Shown in pieces: positions 22,232-30,101 of a stretch of DNA of 45,569 bases; the stretch's first letter is position 1, and each line of letters starts with the position of its first letter. The DNA lies in contig DASUZB010000028.1 in NCBI GenBank assembly GCA_036377075.1, positions 1-45,569 on the forward strand. Direction: 5' to 3'. The stretch is from DASUZB01 sp036377075. GTDB lineage: Bacteria; Actinomycetota; CALGFH01. The notes below the pieces were generated by a model. That model was not told the origin of the DNA. It did not search any database and saw only the letters and a program-made list of their open reading frames with translations. A program made the translations under genes and the position numbers.

Positions 22232-24946
22232 GTGAGCACCACTGCGGCCTCCGAGGCGCCCCGCCCGCTCGTCCTGCTCGACGGGCACAGCCTGGCCTAC
22301 CGCGCCTTCTTCGCCCTCCCGAGCGACCTGGCGACCACCACCGGCCAGGTCACCAACGCCGTCTACGGCTTCACCCTGATGCTGGTCAAGCTGTTCGGCG
22401 AGCTGGCTCCCGAGCGCATCGCGGTCTGCTTCGACGCCGGCATGCCCGCCTTCCGCTCCGAGCTCTACGCCGACTACAAGGCCAACCGGCAGACCACCCC
22501 GGACGAGTTCCGCTCGCAGATGCCGCTGATCCGGGAGGTGCTGGCGGCGCTGCGCATCCCGGTGGTGGAGGTGCCCGGCAACGAGGCCGACGACGTGATC
22601 GCCACCCTGGTCGAGCAGGCCAAGGCGGAGGGCATGCCGGTGGTGGTGGTCACCGGCGACCGGGACCTGCTGCAGCTGATCGACGACCAGGCCGGCGTGC
22701 AGGTGATGATGACCAGCCGCGGCGTCACCGACACCAGGACCTACGACGCCGCCGGGGTGGAGCAGCGCTACGGGGTCCCGCCGGAGCGCTACGCGGACCT
22801 GGCGGCGCTGCGCGGCGACACCTCCGACAACGTCCCGGGCGTCCCCGGCGTCGGCGACAAGACCGCGGCCAAGCTGGTCAAGCAGTACGGCAGCGCCGAG
22901 GAGGTGGTCGCCCACGTCGACGAGCAGCGCGGCAAGCTGCGCGAGAACCTCGGCGCGCACGGCGAGTCGGTGCTGCGCAACAAGCAACTGGTCATCCTGC
23001 ACCGTGACATCCCGCTGCCGGTCAGCGCCACGGAGCTGCGCATGGGCCCGTGGGACCGGTCGGAGATCCACCGCCTGTTCGACACCCTCGAGTTCCAGGG
23101 GCTGCGCTCGCGGCTGTTCGAGACCACCGCCGCCCAGCCGACCGCGGCCGACGCCGGCTTCGAGGTGGAGGCGAAGCGGCTCGGCCCCGGCGAGCTGGCC
23201 GGCTGGCTGGCCACGGTGCCCGACGGCGGCCAGGTCGCCCTCGCCTGCCGCATGACCACCGGCCCGGGCCGGGCGGAGCTGCTCGGCCTGGCGCTGTGGG
23301 CCGAGGGCACCGAGGCGGCCTGGCTCGACCTGGACGAGGCGACCCCCGAGGACCTCGACGCGCTGGCCGCGCTGCTCGCCGACCCGGAGCGGCCCAAGCT
23401 GGTCCACGACGCCAAGCCGCTCTACCTGGCCGTGTGGGCGCGGGGGTGGCAGCTCGACGGGCTCGCGGTCGACACCGCCCTCGCCGCCTACCTGGCCTTC
23501 CCCGGCCAGCCGACCTACGACCTCTCCGACCTCGCCCTGCGCTACCTCCGCAAGGAGCTGCGCCCGGAGGGGACGGCCGCGACCGGGACCGCCGCCGGGG
23601 AGGGGACCCAGCTCGCCTTCGACACCGACGAGGCCGAGCAGTGGCGCGAGTGGTGCCTGCGCGCCCAGGCGGTGGGGGAGCTGGCCAAGGCCCTCACCGA
23701 CGAGATGGCCAAGATGGGCGTCGAGCGCCTCGACCGCGACGTCGAGCTGCCGCTGGTGCCGATCCTAGCCAAGCTGGAGCGCACCGGCATCGCGGTCGAC
23801 CTGCCGGTGCTCGAGGAGATCGGCGACCGGCTCGACGCGCGCCTGTTCGACCGCGAGTCGCGCGTCTACGAGCTGGCGGGGGAGAAGTTCAACATCGGCT
23901 CGAACCCCCAGCTGCAGCTGATCCTGTTCGACAAGCTGAAGCTGCCGAAGACCAAGAAGATCAAGACCGGCTACACCACCGACGCCAACGCGCTCACCCA
24001 GCTGCTCGGCACCCACCCGATCATCGAGGAGCTGCTCGGCTACCGCGAGGTGGCCAAGCTCAAGAACACCTACATCGACGCGCTGCCCAAGCTGGTCGAC
24101 CCGGCGACGGGCCGCATCCACGCGCAGTTCAACCAGCTGATCGCGTCCACCGGGCGGCTCTCCAGCCAGAACCCGAACGTGCAGAACATCCCCATCCGCA
24201 CCGAGACCGGGCGGGAGATCCGCCGCGCGTTCGTCGCCGGCCCGGACGCCGAGACGCTGCTGGTGGCCGACTACGCCCAGATCGAGTTCCGCGTGCTCAC
24301 CCACCTGGCCGGCGACGAGAAGCTGGTGGCGGCGTTCCTCAGCGGCGAGGACGTGCACGCCAGCGTCGCCGCGATGGTCTGGGGCCTGCCGCCCGACCAG
24401 GTCGACCGCGAGCTGCGCGCCCGCGTCAAGATGGTCACCTACGGGCTGGCGTACGGGATGAACGCCTTCGGCCTGGCGCAGCGCCTGGGGATCGCGCCGG
24501 AGGAGGCGCGGGTGCTGGTGGACGCGTACTTCGAGCGCTTCGGCAAGGTCAAGGAGTACCTCGACGGGGTGGTGCTGCAGGCGCGCAGGGACGGCTACAC
24601 CCAGACGATCCTCGGCCGCCGCCGCTACCTGCCCGACCTCGCCTCCGACTCCTACCAGCGCCGCCAGATGGCCGAGCGGATGGCGCTGAACGCTCCCATC
24701 CAGGGGTCGGCGGCCGACATCATCAAGATGGCGATGGTGGCGGTCGACGCCGCGATCGACGCCGAGGGGCTCGCCTCCCGCATGGTCCTGCAGGTCCACG
24801 ACGAGCTGGTCTTCGAGGTGGCGCCCGGCGAGGCCGAGCCCCTCGCCGAGCTGGTGCGGCGCGAGATGCAGGGCGTCTACCAGCTGGCCGTGCCGCTGGA
24901 GGTGTCGATGGCCACCGGCCACTCCTGGGCCGAGGCCCAGCACTAG
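22232..24946 (+). CDS. polA: DNA polymerase I PolA
   Basis: Repair and Okazaki-fragment polymerase, 904 residues. The 5'-nuclease domain (about 12-290) shows LLDGHSLAYRAFFALP, YKANRQTTPDEF, GNEADDVIATL, TGDRDLLQL and the helix-hairpin-helix GVPGVGDKTAAKL. The central exonuclease-like domain (about 310-480) lacks the DxE metal site, so no proofreading is expected, as in mycobacterial PolA. The polymerase domain has motif A VADYAQIEFRVL, the O helix with K733 and Tyr737 in RARVKMVTYGLAYG, and motif C LQVHDELVFEV. Tyr737 replaces the Phe of E. coli and Taq enzymes. It is probably expressed from a leaderless message. Confidence 0.97.
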   Translation: MSTTAASEAPRPLVLLDGHSLAYRAFFALPSDLATTTGQVTNAVYGFTLMLVKLFGELAPERIAVCFDAGMPAFRSELYADYKANRQTTPDEFRSQMPLIREVLAALRIPVVEVPGNEADDVIATLVEQAKAEGMPVVVVTGDRDLLQLIDDQAGVQVMMTSRGVTDTRTYDAAGVEQRYGVPPERYADLAALRGDTSDNVPGVPGVGDKTAAKLVKQYGSAEEVVAHVDEQRGKLRENLGAHGESVLRNKQLVILHRDIPLPVSATELRMGPWDRSEIHRLFDTLEFQGLRSRLFETTAAQPTAADAGFEVEAKRLGPGELAGWLATVPDGGQVALACRMTTGPGRAELLGLALWAEGTEAAWLDLDEATPEDLDALAALLADPERPKLVHDAKPLYLAVWARGWQLDGLAVDTALAAYLAFPGQPTYDLSDLALRYLRKELRPEGTAATGTAAGEGTQLAFDTDEAEQWREWCLRAQAVGELAKALTDEMAKMGVERLDRDVELPLVPILAKLERTGIAVDLPVLEEIGDRLDARLFDRESRVYELAGEKFNIGSNPQLQLILFDKLKLPKTKKIKTGYTTDANALTQLLGTHPIIEELLGYREVAKLKNTYIDALPKLVDPATGRIHAQFNQLIASTGRLSSQNPNVQNIPIRTETGREIRRAFVAGPDAETLLVADYAQIEFRVLTHLAGDEKLVAAFLSGEDVHASVAAMVWGLPPDQVDRELRARVKMVTYGLAYGMNAFGLAQRLGIAPEEARVLVDAYFERFGKVKEYLDGVVLQARRDGYTQTILGRRRYLPDLASDSYQRRQMAERMALNAPIQGSAADIIKMAMVAVDAAIDAEGLASRMVLQVHDELVFEVAPGEAEPLAELVRREMQGVYQLAVPLEVSMATGHSWAEAQH

Positions 24947-24959
24947 CGAGGGTGCCGCG

Positions 24960-24995
24960 GCGGCGGCCCGGCCTCCCCCGCCTCCGGGCCGCCGC
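24960..24995. terminator. strong hairpin between convergent polA and sigma gene
   Basis: A 12-base perfect stem (GCGGCGGCCCGG with its reverse complement) and a 12-base loop fill the 62-base space between two convergent genes. Its location suits a bidirectional terminator; there is no T-run. Confidence 0.6.
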
Positions 24996-25008
24996 GGCGG
25001 AAGCCTGC

Positions 25009-25812
25009 TCAGGCCACCAGCAGCTCGTTGCGCATGCGTTCGATGGCGCGGCGCAGCAGGCGCGAGACGTGCATCTGCGAGAAGCCGATGCGCTCGGCGA
25101 TCTCGTCCTGGGTCAGCTCCTCGACGAAGCGCAGCAGGACGACCTCGCGCTCCAGCTTCGGCAGCTTGCCGACCAGCTCGGGGAGCATCATCAGGTCCTC
25201 GGGCGCCTCGCCGACGACCGGCGCGGCGATCAGGTCGCCGAGCGAGCCCTCGCCGCCGTCGCCTTGCGGCTGGGCCGGCTGGTCCAGCGACGGCTCCGAG
25301 CGGCTGCGCAGCGCCTCCATCGCCTCGATCACCGCCTCCTCGGTCTCGCCGAGGTGGTCGGCCAGCTCGGCGATGGTGGGGGAGTGGCCGAGGACCTGGT
25401 CGAGCTCGTCGAGCGCGCGGGCCAGGCGCAGGGCCCGTTCCTTGATCGGCCTGGCCACGTGGACCCGCCAGGTGGTGTCCCTGAGGTGGCGCTTGAGCTC
25501 GCCGACCACGCAGGCGACGGCGAACGGCACGAACGGCGTGCCCCGGTCGGGGTCGTAGCGGTCGACGGCGGCGACCAGCCCGGTGCGGGCGGTCTGGACC
25601 AGGTCGTCCGAGGTGGTGCCGCGGCTGCCACGGAAGCGCTCGGCGAGGCGGTCGGCCAGGCCGAGGTAGGCGCAGATGATCTGGTCGCGGATCACTGGGT
25701 CGCCGTTGGCCCGGTAGTCCATGAACCACGCGTCGACCCGCTCGGCCGCCCTGCGGTCGCCCGGGCGGACCTCCACACGGCCCGTCTCGTCCTCGTACGC
25801 GGGAAGCGACAT
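25009..25812 (-). CDS. SigB/SigF/SigG-family RNA polymerase sigma factor
   Basis: A group 3 sigma factor of 267 residues, the stress/sporulation type controlled by RsbW-like anti-sigma kinases. Region 2 is seen in IRDQIICAYLGLADRLAERF, DDLVQTARTGLVAAVDRYDP and FVPFAVACVVGELKRHLRDT (core binding and -10 recognition), region 3 in VLGHSPTIAELADHLG, and region 4 as the helix-turn-helix LTQDEIAERIGFSQMHVSRL. ATG 25812 has AGGGAG just upstream; the frame stays open further but that part is not conserved-looking. A GGGTAC promoter of the kind this family itself reads lies about 60 bases upstream, suggesting positive autoregulation. Confidence 0.93.
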   Translation of the reverse strand: MSLPAYEDETGRVEVRPGDRRAAERVDAWFMDYRANGDPVIRDQIICAYLGLADRLAERFRGSRGTTSDDLVQTARTGLVAAVDRYDPDRGTPFVPFAVACVVGELKRHLRDTTWRVHVARPIKERALRLARALDELDQVLGHSPTIAELADHLGETEEAVIEAMEALRSRSEPSLDQPAQPQGDGGEGSLGDLIAAPVVGEAPEDLMMLPELVGKLPKLEREVVLLRFVEELTQDEIAERIGFSQMHVSRLLRRAIERMRNELLVA

Positions 25813-25871
25813 CGCGCTCCCTCCGGTTGAGCCGTCCGCGAGGTCAAGGCGGACGGGGCGTCCCCCCCAAC

Positions 25872-25899
25872 GTACCCGTGCTGCGAGGTGTCGCAAACG
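25872..25899 (-). promoter_or_regulatory. SigB/SigF-type promoter of the sigma gene
   Basis: Read on the reverse strand, CGTTT (25895-25899), a 17-base spacer and GGGTAC (25872-25877) match the SigF-type consensus (GGWWT, 16-17 bases, GGGTAY) at nearly every position. The sigma-factor ATG is about 60 bases downstream. Identical -35 core and spacing are found before the anti-sigma gene. Confidence 0.7.
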
Positions 25900-26136
25900 C
25901 CACCGCGCGACTGTCCTAGTCCGTCCCGGTTCGTCTGACTCGGCGCCGACGGGGCGTGACCGTGCCCGATGCGCGCAGCGGCTCCGCCGGCCGCTCGTGG
26001 CCGCGTTCACGAAGGTGCATGACGGTATGCCTGACCTGCGAAATCCCGCCGCGGACGGGGTAGAAAGGCACCCCAAGGCGCCCATCCAGCCCGTGACGGG
26101 CTTGTAAAGGCCCAGCTCACGATGGTTGCGAAAACG
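25900..26136. other. gap between divergent sigma gene and rpsA
   Basis: The space between the sigma gene and rpsA is 469 bases in all. Between the two promoters I see no gene; a short hairpin AGCCCG-TGA-CGGGCT lies at 26088-26102, just upstream of the rpsA promoter. The open frames crossing this stretch are extensions of the sigma and rpsA reading frames and do not resemble protein. Confidence 0.4.
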
Positions 26137-26166
26137 TTGACGGGGCGAACTGGCGACGACTACCAT
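26137..26166 (+). promoter_or_regulatory. rpsA housekeeping promoter
   Basis: TTGACG at 26137-26142, an 18-base spacer and TACCAT at 26161-26166 make the best housekeeping-sigma promoter in the window. The leader would be about 110 bases long and can form a stem CTTTCTG (26186-26192) with CAGAAAG (26228-26234). Confidence 0.7.
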
Positions 26167-26281
26167 CACCGAAACCACCCATGGGCTTTCTGCCAGTGTG
26201 TTTCTGACGCTCACGCGTCGCCTCCCACAGAAAGGAAGCGCCGAGGGGATAGCCCTGTCCGACAGTCCAGGAGACGTGCAG

Positions 26282-27757
26282 TTGACCGAGTCCACCGAGA
26301 AGCCGACCGCCCAGTCCGAGCAATCCCCACCGGGCGTGACCACCCAGGTCACCGAGAACGACATCGGGTCGGCCGAACAGCTTGAAGCCGCCTACGAACA
26401 GACGCTCAAGGATTTCAACGAGGGCGACATCGTCGACGGCTCCGTGGTCAAGATCGACCATGACGAGGTGCTCCTGGACATCGGCTACAAGTCGGAGGGC
26501 GTGATCCCCTCCCGCGAGCTGTCCATCAAGCACGACGTCGACCCGTTCGAAGTGGTCAACCTCGGCGACCACATCGAAGCGCTGGTGATGCAGAAGGAGG
26601 ACAAGGACGGCCGCCTGATCCTGTCCAAGAAGCGCGCCCAGTACGAGCGCGCCTGGGGCACGATCGAGAAGAAGAAGGAGAACGACGAGATCGTCGAGGG
26701 CACCGTCATCGAGGTCGTCAAGGGCGGCCTGATCCTCGACATCGGTCTCCGCGGCTTCCTGCCGGCCTCCCTGGTCGAGATGCGCCGGGTCCGCGACCTG
26801 CACCCCTACGTCGGGCGGCAGCTCGAGGCGAAGATCATCGAGCTGGACAAGAACCGCAACAACGTGGTCCTGTCGCGCCGCGCCTGGCTGGAGGAGACGC
26901 AGTCGGCCACCCGCCGCGCCTTCCTGCACACGCTGCGCAAGGGCGAGATCCGCAAGGGCGTCGTGTCCAGCATCGTCAACTTCGGCGCGTTCGTGGACCT
27001 CGGTGGCGTCGACGGGCTGGTGCACGTCTCGGAGCTGTCCTGGAAGCACATCGACCACCCCAGCGAGGTGGTCGAGGTCGGCCAGGAGGTCGAGGTCGAG
27101 GTGCTCGACGTCGACCTGGAGCGCGAGCGCGTCTCGCTGTCGCTGAAGGCCACCCAGGAGGACCCGTGGCGGCAGTTCGCCCGCTCCCACCAGATCGGCG
27201 AGCTGATCCCCGGCCGCGTGACCAAGCTGGTGCCGTTCGGCGCGTTCGTCCGCGTCGACGACGGCATCGAGGGCCTGGTCCACATCTCCGAGCTGGCCGA
27301 GCGCCACGTCGACATCCCCGAGCAGGTGGTCAGCGTCGGCGAGGAGATCAGCGTCAAGGTGATCGACATCGACCTCGACCGCCGCCGCATCTCCCTGTCG
27401 CTCAAGCAGGCCGTCGCCGAGGCCGAGCAGGCCACCCAGCCAGAGGACGAGCTCGCCCTGGAAGAGAACGCCTACGAGGGCTACGAGGAAGGCGCCTACC
27501 CCGAGGGCGAGTACGGCTACTACGACGAGGAGGGCAACCTCGTCGGCGTGGTGCCCGGCACCGCCATGGCGGACGCGTTCTCCCAGGCCGGCTACTACGA
27601 CAACGCCTACACCGAGACGGCGGAGGGCGAAGACCAGCAGCAGCAGCAGCCGGCGGGCGACGCCGCCCAGGCAGCCCAGGCGGAGCCCGCGGAGCAGGGC
27701 GAGGAGCGGCTCGAGGACATCGTCGAGGACCTCAAGCGCAAGAACGCATCTGAGTAG
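26282..27757 (+). CDS. rpsA: 30S ribosomal protein S1
   Basis: S1 binds mRNA on the small ribosomal subunit and helps initiation. The 491-residue protein has four S1 OB-fold repeats: GDIVDGSVVKIDHDEVLLDI (near residue 40), IVEGTVIEVVKGGLILDIG (near 125), GVVSSIVNFGAFVDLGGVDG (near 225) and GRVTKLVPFGAFVRVDDGIE (near 310). Four repeats are normal for actinobacteria. The C-terminal tail is acidic and Tyr/Gln-rich and looks disordered. I chose TTG 26282 because AGGAGA lies seven bases upstream, and the N terminus then matches other actinobacterial S1 proteins. The gene sits between polA and coaE as in mycobacteria. Confidence 0.95.
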   Translation: MTESTEKPTAQSEQSPPGVTTQVTENDIGSAEQLEAAYEQTLKDFNEGDIVDGSVVKIDHDEVLLDIGYKSEGVIPSRELSIKHDVDPFEVVNLGDHIEALVMQKEDKDGRLILSKKRAQYERAWGTIEKKKENDEIVEGTVIEVVKGGLILDIGLRGFLPASLVEMRRVRDLHPYVGRQLEAKIIELDKNRNNVVLSRRAWLEETQSATRRAFLHTLRKGEIRKGVVSSIVNFGAFVDLGGVDGLVHVSELSWKHIDHPSEVVEVGQEVEVEVLDVDLERERVSLSLKATQEDPWRQFARSHQIGELIPGRVTKLVPFGAFVRVDDGIEGLVHISELAERHVDIPEQVVSVGEEISVKVIDIDLDRRRISLSLKQAVAEAEQATQPEDELALEENAYEGYEEGAYPEGEYGYYDEEGNLVGVVPGTAMADAFSQAGYYDNAYTETAEGEDQQQQQPAGDAAQAAQAEPAEQGEERLEDIVEDLKRKNASE

Positions 27758-27762
27758 GGGCG

Positions 27763-27789
27763 GGTCCCGGGACCGGGTCGCACCCGGTC
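27763..27789 (+). terminator. rpsA terminator-like hairpins
   Basis: GACCGGGT-CGC-ACCCGGTC (27771-27789) is a perfect 8-base stem with a 3-base loop, overlapping the palindrome GGTCCCGGGACC (27763-27774). They start five bases after the rpsA stop, a good place to separate this highly expressed gene from coaE. Confidence 0.55.
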
Positions 27790-27841
27790 ACGCGCTCGAC
27801 CGGGCGGAAGTGCACCGATCCGGTCCGTCTCAGGAGGCGCC

Positions 27842-28477
27842 GTGCTGCTCGTCGGACTCACCGGTGGGATCGCTGCGGGCAAGAGCACCGTCTCGGCCAC
27901 CCTCGCGGAGCTCGGTGCGGAGATCATCGACGCCGACCTGATCGCCAGGCAGGTGGTGATGCCGGGCGAGCGCGCCTGGCACAAGATCCGCGAGCACTTC
28001 GGCCCCGGGGTGTTCCGCCCGGACGGCCAGGTCGACCGTGAGCGGCTGGCCGAGGTCGTGTTCGCCGACAAGGCGAAGCTGACGGTGCTCAACGAGGTCA
28101 CCCACCCGGACATCTTCGGCCGGGTCGCCGAGCGGCTGGAGCGCAGCCGCGACCGCGAGGTGGTGGTGGTGATCGACGCCGCCCTGCTGATCGAGACCGG
28201 CCTGGCCGACCGCGTCGACGTGGTGGTGGTGGTCGACGCCGGCAGCGAGGAGGAGCAGGTCAGGCGGCTGCGCGCCAAGGGGATGGAGGAGCGCGACGCC
28301 CGCGCCCGGGTGGCCGCCCAGCTCCCCGCCGAGCAGCGCCGCGCCCGCGCCGACCTGGTGATCGAGAACCACGGCAGCTTCGAGGAGCTGACCGCCAGGG
28401 TGGAGGAGGTCTGGGACGAGCTGCGGCGCCGCCTGCGCGAGCGCCACGGCCCGTCGCCGATCATCCGGCTGCCGTGA
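27842..28477 (+). CDS. coaE: dephospho-CoA kinase CoaE
   Basis: CoaE adds the 3' phosphate to dephospho-CoA, the last step of coenzyme A synthesis. The 211-residue protein has the P-loop GLTGGIAAGKST at residues 5-16, the substrate region IIDADLIARQVVMPG, the LNEVTHPDIF helix of the lid region and IDAALLIETGLADRVDVVVVV ending the core sheet (quoted in part). GGAGG precedes the GTG start. It has no C-terminal fused domain, unlike some mycobacterial versions that carry a GrpB-like extension. rpsA-coaE order is conserved in actinobacteria. Confidence 0.95.
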   Translation: MLLVGLTGGIAAGKSTVSATLAELGAEIIDADLIARQVVMPGERAWHKIREHFGPGVFRPDGQVDRERLAEVVFADKAKLTVLNEVTHPDIFGRVAERLERSRDREVVVVIDAALLIETGLADRVDVVVVVDAGSEEEQVRRLRAKGMEERDARARVAAQLPAEQRRARADLVIENHGSFEELTARVEEVWDELRRRLRERHGPSPIIRLP

Positions 28478-28506
28478 GCCCGACCCGCCGTGACCGTGCG
28501 GACTGA

Positions 28507-28512
28507 TAGCCT
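28507..28512 (+). promoter_or_regulatory. -10 element of HAD gene, leaderless arrangement
   Basis: TAGCCT lies exactly seven bases before the ATG at 28520. There is no ribosome binding site between them. Same geometry as upstream of trpC and polA. Confidence 0.5.
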
Positions 28513-28519
28513 CCCAGCG

Positions 28520-29227
28520 ATGAGCGACCGCATTCCCCGCCCGCTCGCCGCCGTCTTCTTCGACGCCGGCGAGACGCTGCTCGCCCCGCACCCGAGCTTC
28601 GAGGGCCGCTTCGTGGCGGTGGCGGCGGCGGCGGGCGTGCCGCTCGACGAGGCCGCGGTCCACGCCGCCTTCGCCGCCGCGCTGCGCCGCGCGGTCTGGC
28701 CGACCGACTGGGCCGACCCGGCCACCCAGCGGCGCTTCTGGCAGGGCTTCTACGCCGACGTGCTCGGCGAGGTCGGCTACGACGGCGACCGCCAGCCGCT
28801 CGCCGAGGAGATGTTCGCCACCTTCAGCGACCCGGCCACCTACAAGCTGTTCGACGACGTGCGCCCGGCGCTCGAGGCGCTGCGGGCGCGCGGCCTCAAG
28901 CTCGGCGTGATCTCCAACTTCGAGCCCTGGCTCGAGCGGGTGCTCGAGCTGGAGGGGGTGCGCGACGCCTTCGCGGCGACCGCCATCTCCGGGGTCCTGG
29001 GCGTGGCCAAGCCGGAGCCGGGCATCTTCGAGGCGGCGCTGCGCGCCGCCGGCGTGCCGGCGCGGGCCTCCCTGCACGTCGGCGACAGCCCCGGCGCCGA
29101 CGTGGCCGGCGCCAGGGCGGTCGGCATGGTCCCGGTGCTGATCGACCGCCACGCCCGCTGGCCCGAGGCCGACGGGCTCCGCGTGCGGACGCTCGCGGAG
29201 CTGGTCGAGCTGGTCGAGGGGGGATAG
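28520..29227 (+). CDS. HAD-superfamily hydrolase
   Basis: A haloacid-dehalogenase-like phosphatase of 235 residues; the substrate is unknown. The DxD-type motif I reads VFFDAGETLL, where the second Asp is replaced by Glu (DAGET), as in several HAD hydrolases of the HDHD3/dehalogenase-like subgroup; motif II is GVISNFEPW; the motif III lysine is in GVAKPEPGIFEAAL; motif IV is HVGDSPGADVAGARAVGM. A helical C1 cap lies between motifs I and II. I start it at ATG 28520 because a -10 hexamer overlaps the upstream GTG region. It ends two residues from the next gene and is probably co-transcribed with it. Confidence 0.88.
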   Translation: MSDRIPRPLAAVFFDAGETLLAPHPSFEGRFVAVAAAAGVPLDEAAVHAAFAAALRRAVWPTDWADPATQRRFWQGFYADVLGEVGYDGDRQPLAEEMFATFSDPATYKLFDDVRPALEALRARGLKLGVISNFEPWLERVLELEGVRDAFAATAISGVLGVAKPEPGIFEAALRAAGVPARASLHVGDSPGADVAGARAVGMVPVLIDRHARWPEADGLRVRTLAELVELVEGG

Positions 29228-30094
29228 ATGATGGAGGCGGTCGACCGGTCCTTCCTCCGCTTCCTGGTCGAGAGCCATGCCCTTCCCCAGGGGGAGTGGG
29301 TACGCGAGCTCACCCCCGAGCTGCTGTCCTGGCTCGGCTCGACCGACGCCGAGCTGCGCGACGAGTTCGCCTACCCGATCCTCACCGGCTGGATCGAGCG
29401 CGGCCAGTACGGCCCCGACGAGCTGCGCGGCATCGCCGGGCAGATGCTCGGCAACCTCGGCAAGGGGCTGGGGGAGAGCGGCACCGACTCGGTGTTCCTG
29501 CGCTCCTTCTCGGCGCTGATCCTGATGGAGGTCGTCGCCCGCGACAACGCCGAGCCCTTCATGGACCAGCAGGAGCTGCGCGACCTGCTCGGCGGCGCGC
29601 TCGACTACCTGCGCCGCGAGCGCGACCTGCGCGGCTGGGTGGAGGGGCTCGGCTGGGCGCACGCCGTCGCCCACACCGCCGACCTGCTGATGATGCTCTC
29701 GCGCAGCCGCCACCTGGGCGCGGTGGAGCTGGCCGGGCTGCTCGACGGGATCGCCGACCGGCTGCTCACCGAGAGCGACGCCGTCTTCCTCCACCAGGAG
29801 GACGAGCGGCTCGCCTACGCCGTCCTCAACGTGCTGCGCCGCGGCCTGCTCGACCGCGCCGCGGTCAACCGCTGGCTGGGCCGCTTCGTGCGCCCCCCCG
29901 GCTACGACTCCTGGCAGCCGGTCTTCGCCGAGCCCGGCCTCACCGTCGCCCGCGTCAACGTCACCAGCTTCCTGCGCAGCCTCTACTTCCAGCTGCTGCT
30001 GACCAAGGCCGCCCCCGACGAACTCGAACGCCTGCTGGAGTCCGTGGTCGAGGTCCTGCGGGAGATGGACATCGGCTTCTACGAGCTGAGCTGA
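29228..30094 (+). CDS. DUF2785-family protein
   Basis: A 288-residue, mostly helical soluble protein matching the DUF2785 pattern: an LSDTELRDE-like stretch (STDAELRDEFAYPIL) near residue 38, FLRSFSALIL near 90, and the diagnostic GWAHAVAHTADLLMML near 140. The biochemical function of the family is unknown. Its ATG-ATG start directly follows the stop of the HAD hydrolase gene, so the two are likely one transcription unit. It converges on murA with only seven bases between them. Confidence 0.82.
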   Translation: MMEAVDRSFLRFLVESHALPQGEWVRELTPELLSWLGSTDAELRDEFAYPILTGWIERGQYGPDELRGIAGQMLGNLGKGLGESGTDSVFLRSFSALILMEVVARDNAEPFMDQQELRDLLGGALDYLRRERDLRGWVEGLGWAHAVAHTADLLMMLSRSRHLGAVELAGLLDGIADRLLTESDAVFLHQEDERLAYAVLNVLRRGLLDRAAVNRWLGRFVRPPGYDSWQPVFAEPGLTVARVNVTSFLRSLYFQLLLTKAAPDELERLLESVVEVLREMDIGFYELS

Positions 30095-30101
30095 GCGGCC
30101 C

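Noticed and set aside
25813..26364. N-terminal extension of the sigma-factor frame
   Set aside because: It covers the sigma promoter and the rpsA promoter and start, is not sigma-like, and ATG 25812 has a ribosome binding site.
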